From contig NZ_CP154260.1 in the NCBI RefSeq assembly GCF_039545795.1, forward strand, positions 5,709,001-5,773,000: 64,000 nucleotides of DNA. Reading direction: 5' to 3'. Within the stretch, counting starts at the first letter, position 1; each line of letters opens with the position of its first letter. Position numbers and translations under genes: made by a program. Source of the DNA: Chitinophaga niabensis. GTDB lineage: Bacteria; Bacteroidota; Bacteroidia; Chitinophagales; Chitinophagaceae. This document shows, piece after piece, positions 1-9,244 of this stretch. Under the pieces are notes generated by a model, which worked only from the letters and a program-made list of their open reading frames with translations, did not search any database and had not been told where the DNA came from.

Positions 1-471
1 AGTACCTGTTACCGCCTGAGAGGCGATGTGTATTATGCGGAAAACATCACAGGTTACACACCTGTTTCCAGCAGTGCTTTTGATTCATCGCTGAGTGCCA
101 TCGTGCCACCTGATGCGGATTATGCCGTAGTATGTGTTTACAGACCGAAAGGAGGGACCGGCATGCTGGTACACTACAACCTGAATGTAGGAGATTCTGC
201 AGATTGCCGCATGTGGAATGGCAGCAAGTATTCCGTAAAAATACTTAAACCCGGGCCGTTTACTATCTGGGCAAAGACAGAAACAAAAGAAGAGCTCACC
301 ATAGATGTACAGCCTGGCAAGGTGTATTTCGTGAAGTGCAGTATAAAAATGGGGGCTTTCTGGGGAAGGCCGAAGTTTGTAGAAGTGGATGCCCATTTTG
401 GACTGCCGGAGTTTAATGCAGTAGAGATGAAGGGAGACCCTGAGAAACAGGGAGATCCTATCTATCAATAA
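1..471 (+). CDS. DUF2846-like protein, 5' end cut by window edge
   Basis: The frame is open from base 1 to the stop at 469-471, so the start lies outside the window. The visible 156 residues contain a DUF2846-like pattern: a strand with AVVCVYRP, a middle GPFTIWAKTE segment, and a GKVYFVKC segment followed by a short acidic tail. Proteins of this type are usually small envelope lipoproteins of unknown function, but the signal peptide region is not visible here. A hairpin 10 bp after the stop suggests that the transcription unit ends here. The family assignment rests on pattern recognition only. Confidence 0.6.
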   Translation, partial: STCYRLRGDVYYAENITGYTPVSSSAFDSSLSAIVPPDADYAVVCVYRPKGGTGMLVHYNLNVGDSADCRMWNGSKYSVKILKPGPFTIWAKTETKEELTIDVQPGKVYFVKCSIKMGAFWGRPKFVEVDAHFGLPEFNAVEMKGDPEKQGDPIYQ

Positions 472-480
472 GTTATTCAT

Positions 481-512
481 CGGTTTGGGGCTTGTAAAGG
501 AGCCTCAAACCG
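481..512 (+). terminator. Terminator-like hairpin after DUF2846-like gene
   Basis: The 12-nt arms CGGTTTGGGGCT and AGCCTCAAACCG pair with one G.U wobble around an 8-nt loop, starting 9 bp after the stop codon. No clear T-tract follows, so intrinsic termination is probable rather than certain. Confidence 0.55.
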
Positions 513-804
513 ATACGCTTTAAAGAAAAACCCATCCCATTACACCCTGCTCCCCTTTTTTTTGCGTCTTAATAACAAGAGTACCGTTTACCCCTCCCAA
601 TTTAACGCATTCAACTAGCCATTATCCATATGAAAAATAGGAAGGGGATTCTTATGCCCTGCATGTAACGAACCACCAGAAGAAATTGCCATTCCACGAA
701 TTGAAAAAAGCTGATACAATTCAACAAAGCCGGCATTACTGAGATCCTTCAGTAATGCCGGATGTTACACGCACGTTTGTTATTAACTAAAAAGACCATT
801 AGCT
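513..804 (+). promoter_or_regulatory. Leader region with perfect 13-bp inverted repeat
   Basis: No convincing gene lies here. The only structure is a perfect inverted repeat, CCGGCATTACTGA (730-742) and TCAGTAATGCCGG (749-761), with a 6-nt spacer. It ends 43 bp before the ATG at 805. It could be an operator, a leader hairpin or a terminator of upstream transcription; it lacks a T-tract. No exact TAnnTTTG box was found. Confidence 0.4.
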
Positions 805-1284
805 ATGTTATTCCATTTAAGTACACAGCATTTTCCGAACGCTATCCGAACAACTGAAATACCCCGTGAATATGCCGACATTACCCTGCCGGATCACATA
901 AGAAATGTAACGATTGATGACGCCTGTACCCTTATTCATCAAACCATCCAAGAGCAAGGGTACAGTCTTTGGATAAATAATTTTTTCATCAACAAACCGC
1001 TTTCATTGTATGTATTATCCATGCAAAAAATGTATTCCCTGTATTATAGTATTGAGAACGTTGTAAAATTCGGAACAGCAGATAAAATAAAGAAAATTGA
1101 GCCAAAGGAGTTTTGTATGTTAGAACTGTCACCCGGCTTTCATTATGGCAAATTTGAGAAAGGCACTTACAGATCATTACATATTACAGTAGACGAGTAC
1201 AACAAGTCTATATTAAAGGACCGGGAATACATTGCAGCACTTTTAAGGGAGCACTACTTTGCCAGCGCTTATCAGCCTCAGTAG
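805..1284 (+). CDS. Orphan AraC-type N-terminal sensor-like protein
   Basis: This 159-residue protein is clearly homologous to the protein at 10884-11354: both begin MLFHLS.Q.FP.AI and share YSLW.NNFFI.KPL and YRSLH.TVDE blocks. It has no signal peptide, membrane segment or helix-turn-helix. The W..(F)..F...P...L and G.Y.SLH(I/V) spacing resembles the N-terminal sensor half of Bacteroidota AraC regulators, including the neighbour of the second copy at 11393. I infer a stand-alone ligand-binding or regulatory module. Here it is followed directly by mauE-like and DUF6520-like genes without an AraC gene. Function is unknown. Confidence 0.6.
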   Translation: MLFHLSTQHFPNAIRTTEIPREYADITLPDHIRNVTIDDACTLIHQTIQEQGYSLWINNFFINKPLSLYVLSMQKMYSLYYSIENVVKFGTADKIKKIEPKEFCMLELSPGFHYGKFEKGTYRSLHITVDEYNKSILKDREYIAALLREHYFASAYQPQ

Positions 1285-1300
1285 CCATTAAAAATTGCAT

Positions 1301-1720
1301 ATGAAGAGGAGTACCATACCTGAGATCATCTCAGCAGTATTTATTTTTCTATTTGTCTATACCGCTTTAAGTAAAATATTTACATTTCATCTTTTTGCAC
1401 AGACATTAAAAGAAACACCGATAATAGGAGGCATAGCTGACTATATTGCCATTGCTATTCCCATCATTGAATTAATGATATCGCTGCTTTTATTCCTCCC
1501 ACGTACCAGGCGACCAGGCTTGTATAGCACTTTTGTCCTGATGTTTGTTTTTACATTATACATAGGATATATGATCATTTTTACCCCCCAGCTCCCATGT
1601 ACCTGCGGCGGGGTGATAGAAAAAATGACCTGGACACAGCATCTGCTCTTTAATGTGGTATTTACACTGCTCGCATTAACTGCTATTTTACTAACCCCTT
1701 ATAAACAGATCATCTCTTAA
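1301..1720 (+). CDS. MauE/DoxX-like membrane protein
   Basis: The protein has 139 residues and four predicted membrane helices, in the MauE (methylamine utilisation) branch of the DoxX superfamily. A conserved LPCTCGGV segment precedes EKMTW..HLLFN, and the same segment is LPCSCGGV in the paralog at 12578. MauE proteins are linked to disulfide-dependent maturation of exported proteins. The paired cysteines here fit a thiol-redox role at the cytoplasmic membrane, which is inference. ATG 1301 was preferred over the TTG at 1295. The gene lies 16 bp after the sensor-like gene and 17 bp before the small Cys protein, so the three form one operon. Confidence 0.75.
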   Translation: MKRSTIPEIISAVFIFLFVYTALSKIFTFHLFAQTLKETPIIGGIADYIAIAIPIIELMISLLLFLPRTRRPGLYSTFVLMFVFTLYIGYMIIFTPQLPCTCGGVIEKMTWTQHLLFNVVFTLLALTAILLTPYKQIIS

Positions 1721-1737
1721 CTTTTAAAAAGACATGT

Positions 1738-2085
1738 ATGAAAAATTATCTCCTGGGCCTATGTGCCTTAGCAGCGGCCATTGCATTAAGCGCCTACACT
1801 GCTCCAAAAACCGAATTGATCAGCTTTCATTTTATTCCGGCAAATGGTGCTGAATTCTATTACGAAAATGCTTCCCATTGGGAGCTGGCCACTTCCCACT
1901 ACGAATGCGATGATATGGGAACTGATTGTTGTATCCTGCGGGTACCGGAAGACAAACTTTATTATTATTCAGGGTCGCCAACCCAGCAACTCGCGGGTTA
2001 TCTTTCCGATCAGGGATTTGGGTCCTGGGACTACACCAGTGCAACACACGCGGTCATTTATCTGAGCTACTCCACAAAGCCCTAA
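1738..2085 (+). CDS. Small exported Cys-containing protein (DUF6520-like)
   Basis: This 115-residue protein starts with a clear signal peptide (MKNYLLGLCALAAAIALSAYT). The mature part contains YECDDMGTDCC, giving three clustered cysteines, and ends in a hydrophobic strand-like VIYLSY. The small protein at 13173 has the same plan (signal peptide, CC motif, VVLIY end) and also follows a mauE-like gene. I therefore read the pair as exported substrate or partner proteins of the MauE-like protein. DUF6520 membership is recognised from this size, signal peptide and mauE linkage, and is not certain. Confidence 0.6.
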   Translation: MKNYLLGLCALAAAIALSAYTAPKTELISFHFIPANGAEFYYENASHWELATSHYECDDMGTDCCILRVPEDKLYYYSGSPTQQLAGYLSDQGFGSWDYTSATHAVIYLSYSTKP

Positions 2086-2089
2086 AGGC

Positions 2090-2123
2090 AAAAGCGGTTG
2101 TATCAAAAGATACAACCGCTTTT
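2090..2123. terminator. Bidirectional terminator between convergent genes
   Basis: A perfect 15-bp inverted repeat (AAAAGCGGTTGTATC / GATACAACCGCTTTT) with an AAAA loop has A-rich and T-rich flanks on both sides. It lies between the stop at 2085 (+) and the stop at 2127 (-), and can end both transcripts. Confidence 0.85.
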
Positions 2124-2126
2124 CTA

Positions 2127-3392
2127 TCAAACATCCAGCCTTCGCTTGCTCTTTCTTGTTTCCGTTAAATAATATCCCAACAGTTCAATCAGTAAGGGAA
2201 TGATGATCATTGTAGAATAAGCAGTCGTTCCCAATTCCGGAAATGCGCCTATAATACTGTTCAGGAGTAAACATAAGCAGATGACAATAAACACCTTCCC
2301 CCATATATCAAAGATGAACCGCTCCTTAAACCGCTTCCAGCTAAATGGATTGGAGCGTTCCTTCAAGATCAGGTCTTTCCCCTGATATTGGATCATGATG
2401 ATGGACTGCCAATTATAGGTATTTTCCTGCAGTGCTTTGCACACAACGAGGGTATCAAAGATGGCCCACAGGGGCTTCCGTTTGCCATCTTCAAAGGAGG
2501 GATGCCACCAGTAATAGTTATTATTATTGGTGATCAGGTCATTTACCCCATCAAACACCGTGATACTTTTTGTATTCCCCGAAAGTATCAGCGCTGTCAG
2601 AAGAAGCTGCAGCGGCATATGATGAAATTTCAATTTCCTGCTCCCAAACTCTATGGTCTCATGGTATTCCAACTCAATATTAATCTTTGCCAATTGTAAA
2701 TTCTGTGCACGTTGCCTCAACCACTGAGTACCTGATTTCAACTCAATGATATCGTGCCCGTTTGCTGCCAGGGTAATGATCACCCGCGAAGTATAAACAA
2801 TACTGGAAGGATGGCCGACAGTGCTTCCCCAGCCTTTATCTGTATTCTGTGCCTTGATCAGCCAGTTAAGCCCCCTTTCGTATTGCTCGGTGTTCACCTT
2901 GCCATATACTTTTAATGTTTTAAGTGCCAGGCAGGTTGTATACACACGGGAAATATCTCCGGGCATCATACCCCATCCTTCATCTGCTTCGCCTTTAATG
3001 GCATTTCGTAATAGCCAGTTCAGACCAGCCACTACAACCGGATGATCTCCATATTCTTCATGTAAAGCCAGCAATGCCCAGCAGGTTGCTTCCAGGGTAG
3101 CTACACCTGGGAAGTTGGTCACATATTCCCATCCTCCATTTTTGGTGCTATCCGCACTCTTTATCTGGCTTTTCAGTAAGCTGTCTACTATTTTTAGTTT
3201 GTCATTAAAGTCCTCTTTGAAGTATTTGAATGCCAGCAATACCTGCGCAGTGGCTACAGTTCCTATCTTATCTGCTCCCAGGTATTGATGCCAGCCTGCT
3301 TTTCCTTTGATCTGACGGTAGTGAAGTTTAAAATTCTGTAACGCTTCTTTTACGATATGATCGATATCTGATTTTATGATGCTTTTTTTCAT
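2127..3392 (-). CDS. Squalene-cyclase-like alpha/alpha-toroid protein with C-terminal TM segments
   Basis: This 421-residue protein has prenyltransferase/squalene-oxidase type helical repeats. Examples are WALLALHEE, a GWGMM.GD turn and a QW-like element AQNTDKGWGSTVGHP near residues 185-195. I see no DxDD protonation motif of class II terpene cyclases, so cyclase activity is doubtful. The last 60 residues hold two hydrophobic segments (VFIVICLCLLLNSIIGAF and STMIIIPLLIELLGYYL) that should anchor it in the membrane, with a basic tail. It follows susD by 28 bp on the same strand and is probably co-transcribed with SusCD. Its role is unknown. Confidence 0.6.
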   Translation of the reverse strand: MKKSIIKSDIDHIVKEALQNFKLHYRQIKGKAGWHQYLGADKIGTVATAQVLLAFKYFKEDFNDKLKIVDSLLKSQIKSADSTKNGGWEYVTNFPGVATLEATCWALLALHEEYGDHPVVVAGLNWLLRNAIKGEADEGWGMMPGDISRVYTTCLALKTLKVYGKVNTEQYERGLNWLIKAQNTDKGWGSTVGHPSSIVYTSRVIITLAANGHDIIELKSGTQWLRQRAQNLQLAKINIELEYHETIEFGSRKLKFHHMPLQLLLTALILSGNTKSITVFDGVNDLITNNNNYYWWHPSFEDGKRKPLWAIFDTLVVCKALQENTYNWQSIIMIQYQGKDLILKERSNPFSWKRFKERFIFDIWGKVFIVICLCLLLNSIIGAFPELGTTAYSTMIIIPLLIELLGYYLTETRKSKRRLDV

Positions 3393-3420
3393 GTCTCCTT
3401 ATTAAATAATATATTGATTA

Positions 3421-4779
3421 TTATGGGTTCTGTACCATGCCGGACATTTTAACTTCATCCTCCGGGATCTGCAATGCATACCTCCGATCATTAGGAGGTA
3501 GCAGATAGGTACGTCCATTCACCAACCTTTTCAATTCAATGTTCGCACCAGCTTTGTTTAAACGCTTAAGATCTATCCATCTTAACCCACGCAGTACCAA
3601 TTCCTTTTTTCGCTCCCTCAATATCAGGTCCAATGCCTCTGCCGGATTGCGTGCTGTCAATTGAACAAAGGTGCCAGCCACAAAACGTTTTTCAAGCAAC
3701 TTGTTCAGGTCTGCCATTGCAGCATGCGTAATTCCTTCCCTGGCATAATATTCAGCACGCATCAGGTAAACTTCATTTGTGGCGATACCACTATAAAGAC
3801 TAACGGTCCCTGAATAATTTCCACGAAAGCCAAACGTACCATTCTGGTTATCCTTAAACAGTATCCATTTCCTTAGATCATTATTGCTATAAGAATTATA
3901 CAACTCAGGATTTACTTTTGCAGTATGTATGTTAAATGCCTGAGTTGCCATTACACTTGAACCGGTAATAATCTCCGAATTACTGAATCTGGGAGCAAAG
4001 GGAAGTTGAACGGTAGGATTCTGGTCTAATGTATTGTAATCGATTAATGTATTTCTAAACTGTAAACATAAATCAGCATAGGAGCCCATATTCCTGTAAT
4101 CACCCATAGACATGTAACAGCGGGCCAATAATGCATAGGCGGCAGGTTTTGAAGGGCGTAAAGAAGGCACAGGCTGCATAGGCAATAATTCTGCTGCCAG
4201 TTTCAGATCATCTATGATCCGTTCATATGTTTGTTTGAGCGTGGCGCGAACCGTCTTCTCATTCATATCCGGAGTTAATCTCAAAGGGATACCGGGATCT
4301 GTACCAGCAGTGCGTTCAGCATACATGGTGGTCCAAATAAAAGTTGCCTGAAGAAACGCCTGCGCACGTAAGAATAAAGCTTGCCCTTTTACGTTCTTTA
4401 TATCGTCAGGCCGGCCCTCTACTTCATTTGCATAGGCCAGTACAGTGTTTGCTATATATACATTGGTGTAAATATTTCCCCAGTCATTATTACTTCCTTT
4501 TTCAAACATCTGACCCTTTTCCCATACATACATCCTTCTGTTGCATTCTTCTAACGCGGCCCAATCATTATCTGTCAGAAAAAACTCGTCTGCACTCAGG
4601 TCCATCGCCTTGGGGCTTTTCTGATTAAGTACCTGCTCATTATTGAGTATTGCCTGAAGGTCCTCCACTTTGGAAGGTATTATCTTTTTCTGGTCGGTAG
4701 TTGCGTCCAAATATTTCTTGCAGCTCATATATTGAAGAACAAGAAACATGGCTAGTAGTATTGCGATCGTAGTCCTCAT
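3421..4779 (-). CDS. SusD/RagB-family outer-membrane lipoprotein
   Basis: This 452-residue protein starts with a lipoprotein signal peptide ending LQYMSC (lipid-attached Cys20). SusD features follow: N-terminal DAT.DQKK, central TPR-like helices (ALLARCYMSMGDY, YLMRAEYYAREG) and the C-terminal RKKELVLRGLRWIDLKRLN block that marks the RagB/SusD family. SusD proteins sit on the cell surface and bind ligands for the partner SusC channel. The gene lies 18 bp downstream of susC. The substrate cannot be read from sequence; no glycoside hydrolase is next to this pair. Confidence 0.92.
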   Translation of the reverse strand: MRTTIAILLAMFLVLQYMSCKKYLDATTDQKKIIPSKVEDLQAILNNEQVLNQKSPKAMDLSADEFFLTDNDWAALEECNRRMYVWEKGQMFEKGSNNDWGNIYTNVYIANTVLAYANEVEGRPDDIKNVKGQALFLRAQAFLQATFIWTTMYAERTAGTDPGIPLRLTPDMNEKTVRATLKQTYERIIDDLKLAAELLPMQPVPSLRPSKPAAYALLARCYMSMGDYRNMGSYADLCLQFRNTLIDYNTLDQNPTVQLPFAPRFSNSEIITGSSVMATQAFNIHTAKVNPELYNSYSNNDLRKWILFKDNQNGTFGFRGNYSGTVSLYSGIATNEVYLMRAEYYAREGITHAAMADLNKLLEKRFVAGTFVQLTARNPAEALDLILRERKKELVLRGLRWIDLKRLNKAGANIELKRLVNGRTYLLPPNDRRYALQIPEDEVKMSGMVQNP

Positions 4780-4797
4780 AAAAATGAATTAGTTTAT

Positions 4798-7700
4798 CTA
4801 GAAGAAAAACCTGGCACCAAATGAAACGCTGGCATCTGCGCGCATTAGTTGGCTATCCGGATCAATGTCATGCTTATTTTTTTTCCAGATGATTCCCGGA
4901 TTGGTCAACGTAGCATAGATCTGAATGTTATCAATGAGCGCTCCGGCGATCTTCTTCCGCACAAATTCGTAGTTCACATTCACGTACCCGACCCTTACAT
5001 GGTCACCCTTTGTCACCAGATCGTTTGACATGGCGTAGAAAAGCCCTCTGTTACTTCCATTAGGTATAATAAGAGAAGGAACAGTTGTAAAACGCTCATC
5101 TCCCTTTTTCTTCCAACGCTGATAATAATCCCCATGGCTGGTTTGTTTATTGGCCAGGTCATCATAATTGATGGACGATCTTCTGAAATAATATCCCAGC
5201 TTGTATATAAGACAGGTTGTGATCGTCAGGTTTTCAAATTTGATAGCGGTACTAAATGAGCCTGATAATTTAGGCAGTGTGCTCCCGGCAAAATCAAGGT
5301 CTTCTACTCTACCCCCCAGGATCTTGTCATAGTCCATACTGATCTGTTGGTCCAGATAACCTCTTGGATCTCCCGTAGCAGGATCAAGTTTTGCTGACCG
5401 GAAAGAGAACAACGGATACAGTGTAAATCCCTCCAGGCCCATTGGCTTTCCACTTGCCGCTGTCAGGGCGGCCAGCATATCTTTACTCATAAGCCTGGTA
5501 ACCCTGTCGGAATAATAATTGGCGACCAGATTGAAGTTCAGGTTAAACGCACCTATTTTATTCTCTGAATTGAGTTCGATATCCATGCCTCTTCCTTTCA
5601 TCTCCCCAAAATTCCTTAAAACAGTGTTCCTCCCGAGTCCTGCTGTAATATCAACAGGGCCTCCGCCATATAGGTCCTGCATGCGTTTGCTATAGAATTC
5701 AATACTCCCTGAAAGCCTTCCGTTCTTTATGCGAAAGTCAATTCCTGCATTCAACATTTTGATCACCTCCCACTTCAGGTCCGGATTATTATTATTATCG
5801 ATCACGGCATACCTTGAATTTGCCGGATCGTTCATGCCCATGTACCGGATGGTTGTTTCTCCTATGTTGTCCGCGTCAACTCCTCCACTCTCACCATAGG
5901 AAAACCTCAGCTTCAGATCGGACAGCCATTTGGAACGATAAAAACGTTCCTTTGAAATAAACCATGCGGCGCCCGAAGCCAACAGGGGCTTCCATCTGTT
6001 CTTCGTATTTTCCCCAAACGAATTAGTGGCATCACGCTTTCCACTAATGTAAAATGTATACCTGCCGTCCCATGTATAAGTGGCGTTTCCATAGGTAGAG
6101 ATGTAATGGATCTCTTTTTTCTCAAATATGGAAGTATTCGGAATTTTCGTTGGTGCTTTAGTGGCTAAATGGGGATAATACTTTTCAAAGTCCATCTCCT
6201 GTATGTTAGCGGCATCATTACCTATTCCATACGTTCTGGACGACCTTACATCTGTGGCAAAGCTGCTCACTGCCCCTCCGGCTATGGCTACAATCTGATG
6301 TTTATTGTATTTCCGTTCAAAATTCAATTGTACACGACCATCGTGTCCCGTCTGGTCATCCGCATAACGGTCTCTTATTCCGCCTTTCGGTATAAAATTC
6401 CTTACTGTGTCCTTTGTATAGTCAATCTGTGAGAAACTGTTGATCAGGTCCCGGGTAAAGTAGCTCTGCATATCCTGATCAAGACGTCTTTCCATTTTCT
6501 GATGTTGGTAGTTATATTTCAATGAAACAAAAAAGCTGCTGCTGAATTTATAATCAAGGTTCCACTCCACATTCAGGCCGCGAACATTTGTTCTGTCTAT
6601 ACTATGCTTATAGTCCTGTAGTGGATAGTACCGCCAGTCCAGGAGCCGTCCTCCACCGAATGTATCAATATATTCTTTGCGGTAGTTATTGTAGGTATAT
6701 AGGGGATTTTCTTCTCCATTTTGACCCAGGAGCTGTGTGTACTGCGGTCCTTTGAAATCTTTGTATGCGGGTTTACCGCTCCTGCTGTTGCTATGGGTAA
6801 AAAATGCATTGGTGGTGAATTCAAGTTTTTTTGTTGGCCTGAAAGCATGTGACAACCGGCTGGTATAGCGTTCGTATCTTTCACCCAGTGTGCCTTTATT
6901 CCTGTCCAAGCCCAGGGAAAACAGCCATGCATGTTTGCGCGTGCCGCCATTCAAACTAACCGCATATTGCTGATTCAGTTTGTTTTCTAAGAGATATCGC
7001 TGGAACTCATTTCGGACATCCGAGGCCCTTAGCTTATCAAGTTGCGCATTGGTTTCCGGGGTTGAGAGCAAGCCCTGCCGCTCTTTCAAAAGTATACTTC
7101 CCACCGGTGTTGGTGAATAATAGGCGAGATGAGGTAGTTTACTATCATAGTACCCTTTTCTAAACAAATTCATTTCCTCATTGATGAGGTCAGCAGAGGA
7201 CATGGTATTTATGGAGAACAGGTCTGGTTTCCTGCCAATCGTTACGTTTGCATTAAATGTTACACAGAGGGGAGTGTCATATGTACCCTTCTTTGTAGTA
7301 ATAACTATTACGCCATTACCAGCTTTCACACCCCAGATAGAAGCCGCAGCGGCATCCTTTAACAGGGTGATACTTTCTATATCATTGGGGTTTATATTCT
7401 CCTGCCTGCCATGGAAGGGGAAGTTATTCAGAATAATGAGCGGTTCCTTATCTCCAGAAAAAGTACTGGGGCCACGAATCATCAGGCCGGTACCAGTTGG
7501 TTCAAGATGTTTGGGTATGGAAGACATCCCGCTTGTAATAAACGGAAGCCTGGATAAGATGTCTGTACTTACCTGCTCATTTGCCCGTTTATGGTCAATC
7601 CTGCTAAAAGAACCGGCAGAACTATCTTTCCTGATCTTCTGGTATCCATTAGATACTATCTCCACACCGGTCATTTCCTGGATGATATTTTGCAGCACGA

Positions 7701-8319
7701 TCGTGGTTTCCGTTTGCCCGGCGGCAATCTTTTTTTCTCTTGTTCTATAGCTGACAGAAGAAACAATTAAAGTGATACTACCGGAAATACCGGGAAAGGT
7801 AAACCGTCCTTCTTTATCCGTAATCACTCCACGGATCCCGTCTTTTAACACCACCGTTGCTTTTTCAATGGGTTCCCCCTTCTTATCCAATACCTGCCCC
7901 CTGATGGTAATTTCCGGAATGGGCTCCGGAGGCTTTTTCGGTGAAACTACTTCCGGTACATTCTCCCAGCCTTGTACTTCCTTGCTTGGTATAAACTGCA
8001 CTTTATTCTTTTCCGTGCATTTCCAACCAACCGTATCGCCGGCAAATAACCATTGCAGGGCCTGCTCAATAGATTTATTGCGGAAAGTTCCGGTGATCAG
8101 CTTCTTATCATTAATAATAGTGCTTTTGTAGAAAAAGCGGACACCGGTTTGGCTTGTAATACTATCGAACAATACACGCAGTGGTATGCCTTTCGCCTCT
8201 ATGGTAATTTCCCGCTCCATCATCGGCTTTTCAGATACTATTCCCTGCGCCCTTACAACAGCGCTTGCATGAAAAATAAAAACTACAGAAAAAATAAAAA
8301 ATTGATAGATTTGTTTCAT
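4798..8319 (-). CDS. SusC/RagA-family TonB-dependent transducer-transporter
   Basis: This 1173-residue outer-membrane protein has a signal peptide (MKQIYQFFIF...VVRAQ), an STN domain (about 35-105) and a carboxypeptidase-regulatory-like domain (about 130-205). A plug domain with the SusC signature LKDAAAASIWGVKAGNGVIV follows, then a 22-strand-type barrel ending in Phe (RFFF). The STN domain predicts signalling to a FecR anti-sigma factor, and fecR with its sigma gene lies divergently at 8636-10336. ATG 8319 was chosen because it gives a normal signal peptide; an upstream in-frame extension of 13 codons reads into the leader. Confidence 0.93.
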   Translation of the reverse strand: MKQIYQFFIFSVVFIFHASAVVRAQGIVSEKPMMEREITIEAKGIPLRVLFDSITSQTGVRFFYKSTIINDKKLITGTFRNKSIEQALQWLFAGDTVGWKCTEKNKVQFIPSKEVQGWENVPEVVSPKKPPEPIPEITIRGQVLDKKGEPIEKATVVLKDGIRGVITDKEGRFTFPGISGSITLIVSSVSYRTREKKIAAGQTETTIVLQNIIQEMTGVEIVSNGYQKIRKDSSAGSFSRIDHKRANEQVSTDILSRLPFITSGMSSIPKHLEPTGTGLMIRGPSTFSGDKEPLIILNNFPFHGRQENINPNDIESITLLKDAAAASIWGVKAGNGVIVITTKKGTYDTPLCVTFNANVTIGRKPDLFSINTMSSADLINEEMNLFRKGYYDSKLPHLAYYSPTPVGSILLKERQGLLSTPETNAQLDKLRASDVRNEFQRYLLENKLNQQYAVSLNGGTRKHAWLFSLGLDRNKGTLGERYERYTSRLSHAFRPTKKLEFTTNAFFTHSNSRSGKPAYKDFKGPQYTQLLGQNGEENPLYTYNNYRKEYIDTFGGGRLLDWRYYPLQDYKHSIDRTNVRGLNVEWNLDYKFSSSFFVSLKYNYQHQKMERRLDQDMQSYFTRDLINSFSQIDYTKDTVRNFIPKGGIRDRYADDQTGHDGRVQLNFERKYNKHQIVAIAGGAVSSFATDVRSSRTYGIGNDAANIQEMDFEKYYPHLATKAPTKIPNTSIFEKKEIHYISTYGNATYTWDGRYTFYISGKRDATNSFGENTKNRWKPLLASGAAWFISKERFYRSKWLSDLKLRFSYGESGGVDADNIGETTIRYMGMNDPANSRYAVIDNNNNPDLKWEVIKMLNAGIDFRIKNGRLSGSIEFYSKRMQDLYGGGPVDITAGLGRNTVLRNFGEMKGRGMDIELNSENKIGAFNLNFNLVANYYSDRVTRLMSKDMLAALTAASGKPMGLEGFTLYPLFSFRSAKLDPATGDPRGYLDQQISMDYDKILGGRVEDLDFAGSTLPKLSGSFSTAIKFENLTITTCLIYKLGYYFRRSSINYDDLANKQTSHGDYYQRWKKKGDERFTTVPSLIIPNGSNRGLFYAMSNDLVTKGDHVRVGYVNVNYEFVRKKIAGALIDNIQIYATLTNPGIIWKKNKHDIDPDSQLMRADASVSFGARFFF

Positions 8320-8635
8320 TGTTCTTTTGTTTAAAAATGGCCCCTTCCTTCCTAACATAGTCAGAAGGGGCTTTTGGGGTCTAATTTGACATCGATTAAT
8401 GTTAGGCTCACTAACTAGTTTGTCCTATTCTATTTGGCTGATCTACGGGCTAAATTGGAAATCCTACACTCTTAAGACGGAATTTCACTTCATTTAGTGA
8501 CAATATTCTTCAACTATTTTTTTGCGTGTTTATCTTAACTCGCAATTAACCATATTTCAATTTTTATCTGGAAGAATTTCATCAGTTTTGATGAAGACCA
8601 TTCTATTAAAAAACACCAAAACAATAAGTATTCAA
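8320..8635. promoter_or_regulatory. Divergent control region, SusCD 1 versus sigma/FecR
   Basis: These 316 bp separate susC (-) from the sigma gene (+) and must hold both promoters. I see no exact TAnnTTTG box. On the susC side the stem GCCCCTTC (8340-8347) / GAAGGGGC (8364-8371) could form a leader hairpin about 20 nt ahead of the susC start. An autoregulated ECF promoter is expected but not identifiable by eye. Confidence 0.4.
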
Positions 8636-9196
8636 ATGACAGATTATTCGGAATACAATGATCTCATGCTGTTGCAGGAGATTAAAAAAGGCGATAAACT
8701 GGCCTTTGCTGCACTATTTCATAAATACAGCCGTTTCCTTAAACTGGAGGCCTATTACCGGCTTCGGGATACTGAGTTAGCTGAAGAGGTGGTAAACGAT
8801 GTGTTCTACAACGTATGGATGATGCGCCTGGACATCCATATAAAGTTTTCATTTAAACAATACCTGTTCAGGTCCGTGAAAAACAAATGTGTTTGCAGGA
8901 AGAGAAGTATGAAATCACATAAAAACGTCATGAACCATGTGAAAGAGATAGAAACAGACATTGATCATGGGTTCGATCCTGGTATTATGGAAAACAAAGA
9001 ACTAGGTCAACAGATCATTGATGCCATTGCACATATCGCAAATCCCAAAAGCAAAAGAGCCTTTGAACTGCAGTTCATACACAACAAATCGCCTAAAGAG
9101 ATCGCCGAATTAATGAATCTGGATCCTTCTAATGTCAGGCAGATGATCAGCCGTGCACTGAAGATAGTCAGGCCACTTCTCAAGAAGTACTGGTAA
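8636..9196 (+). CDS. ECF sigma factor of FecI-like type
   Basis: This 186-residue sigma-70 family protein has region 2 (FAALFHKYSRFLKLEAYYRL, AEEVVNDVFYNVW) and region 4 (IHNKSPKEIAELMNLDPSNVRQMISRA). The start at 8636 (MTDYSEYNDL) matches the usual length; longer in-frame starts add a tail absent from the family. The next gene is a FecR anti-sigma factor, and susC with an STN domain is divergent. The trio should form a surface-signalling circuit in which ligand binding at SusC frees this sigma factor to transcribe susCD. Confidence 0.88.
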   Translation: MTDYSEYNDLMLLQEIKKGDKLAFAALFHKYSRFLKLEAYYRLRDTELAEEVVNDVFYNVWMMRLDIHIKFSFKQYLFRSVKNKCVCRKRSMKSHKNVMNHVKEIETDIDHGFDPGIMENKELGQQIIDAIAHIANPKSKRAFELQFIHNKSPKEIAELMNLDPSNVRQMISRALKIVRPLLKKYW

Positions 9197-9244
9197 AAAA
9201 TCATTCCATTATTGTTACCTTTTCTCAATTATTGCTAAAAAGAT

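Noticed and set aside
7181..8131. Two plus-strand frames (189 and 119 codons)
   Set aside because: Both are shadows of the STN, plug and barrel-start regions of SusC 1 on the minus strand.
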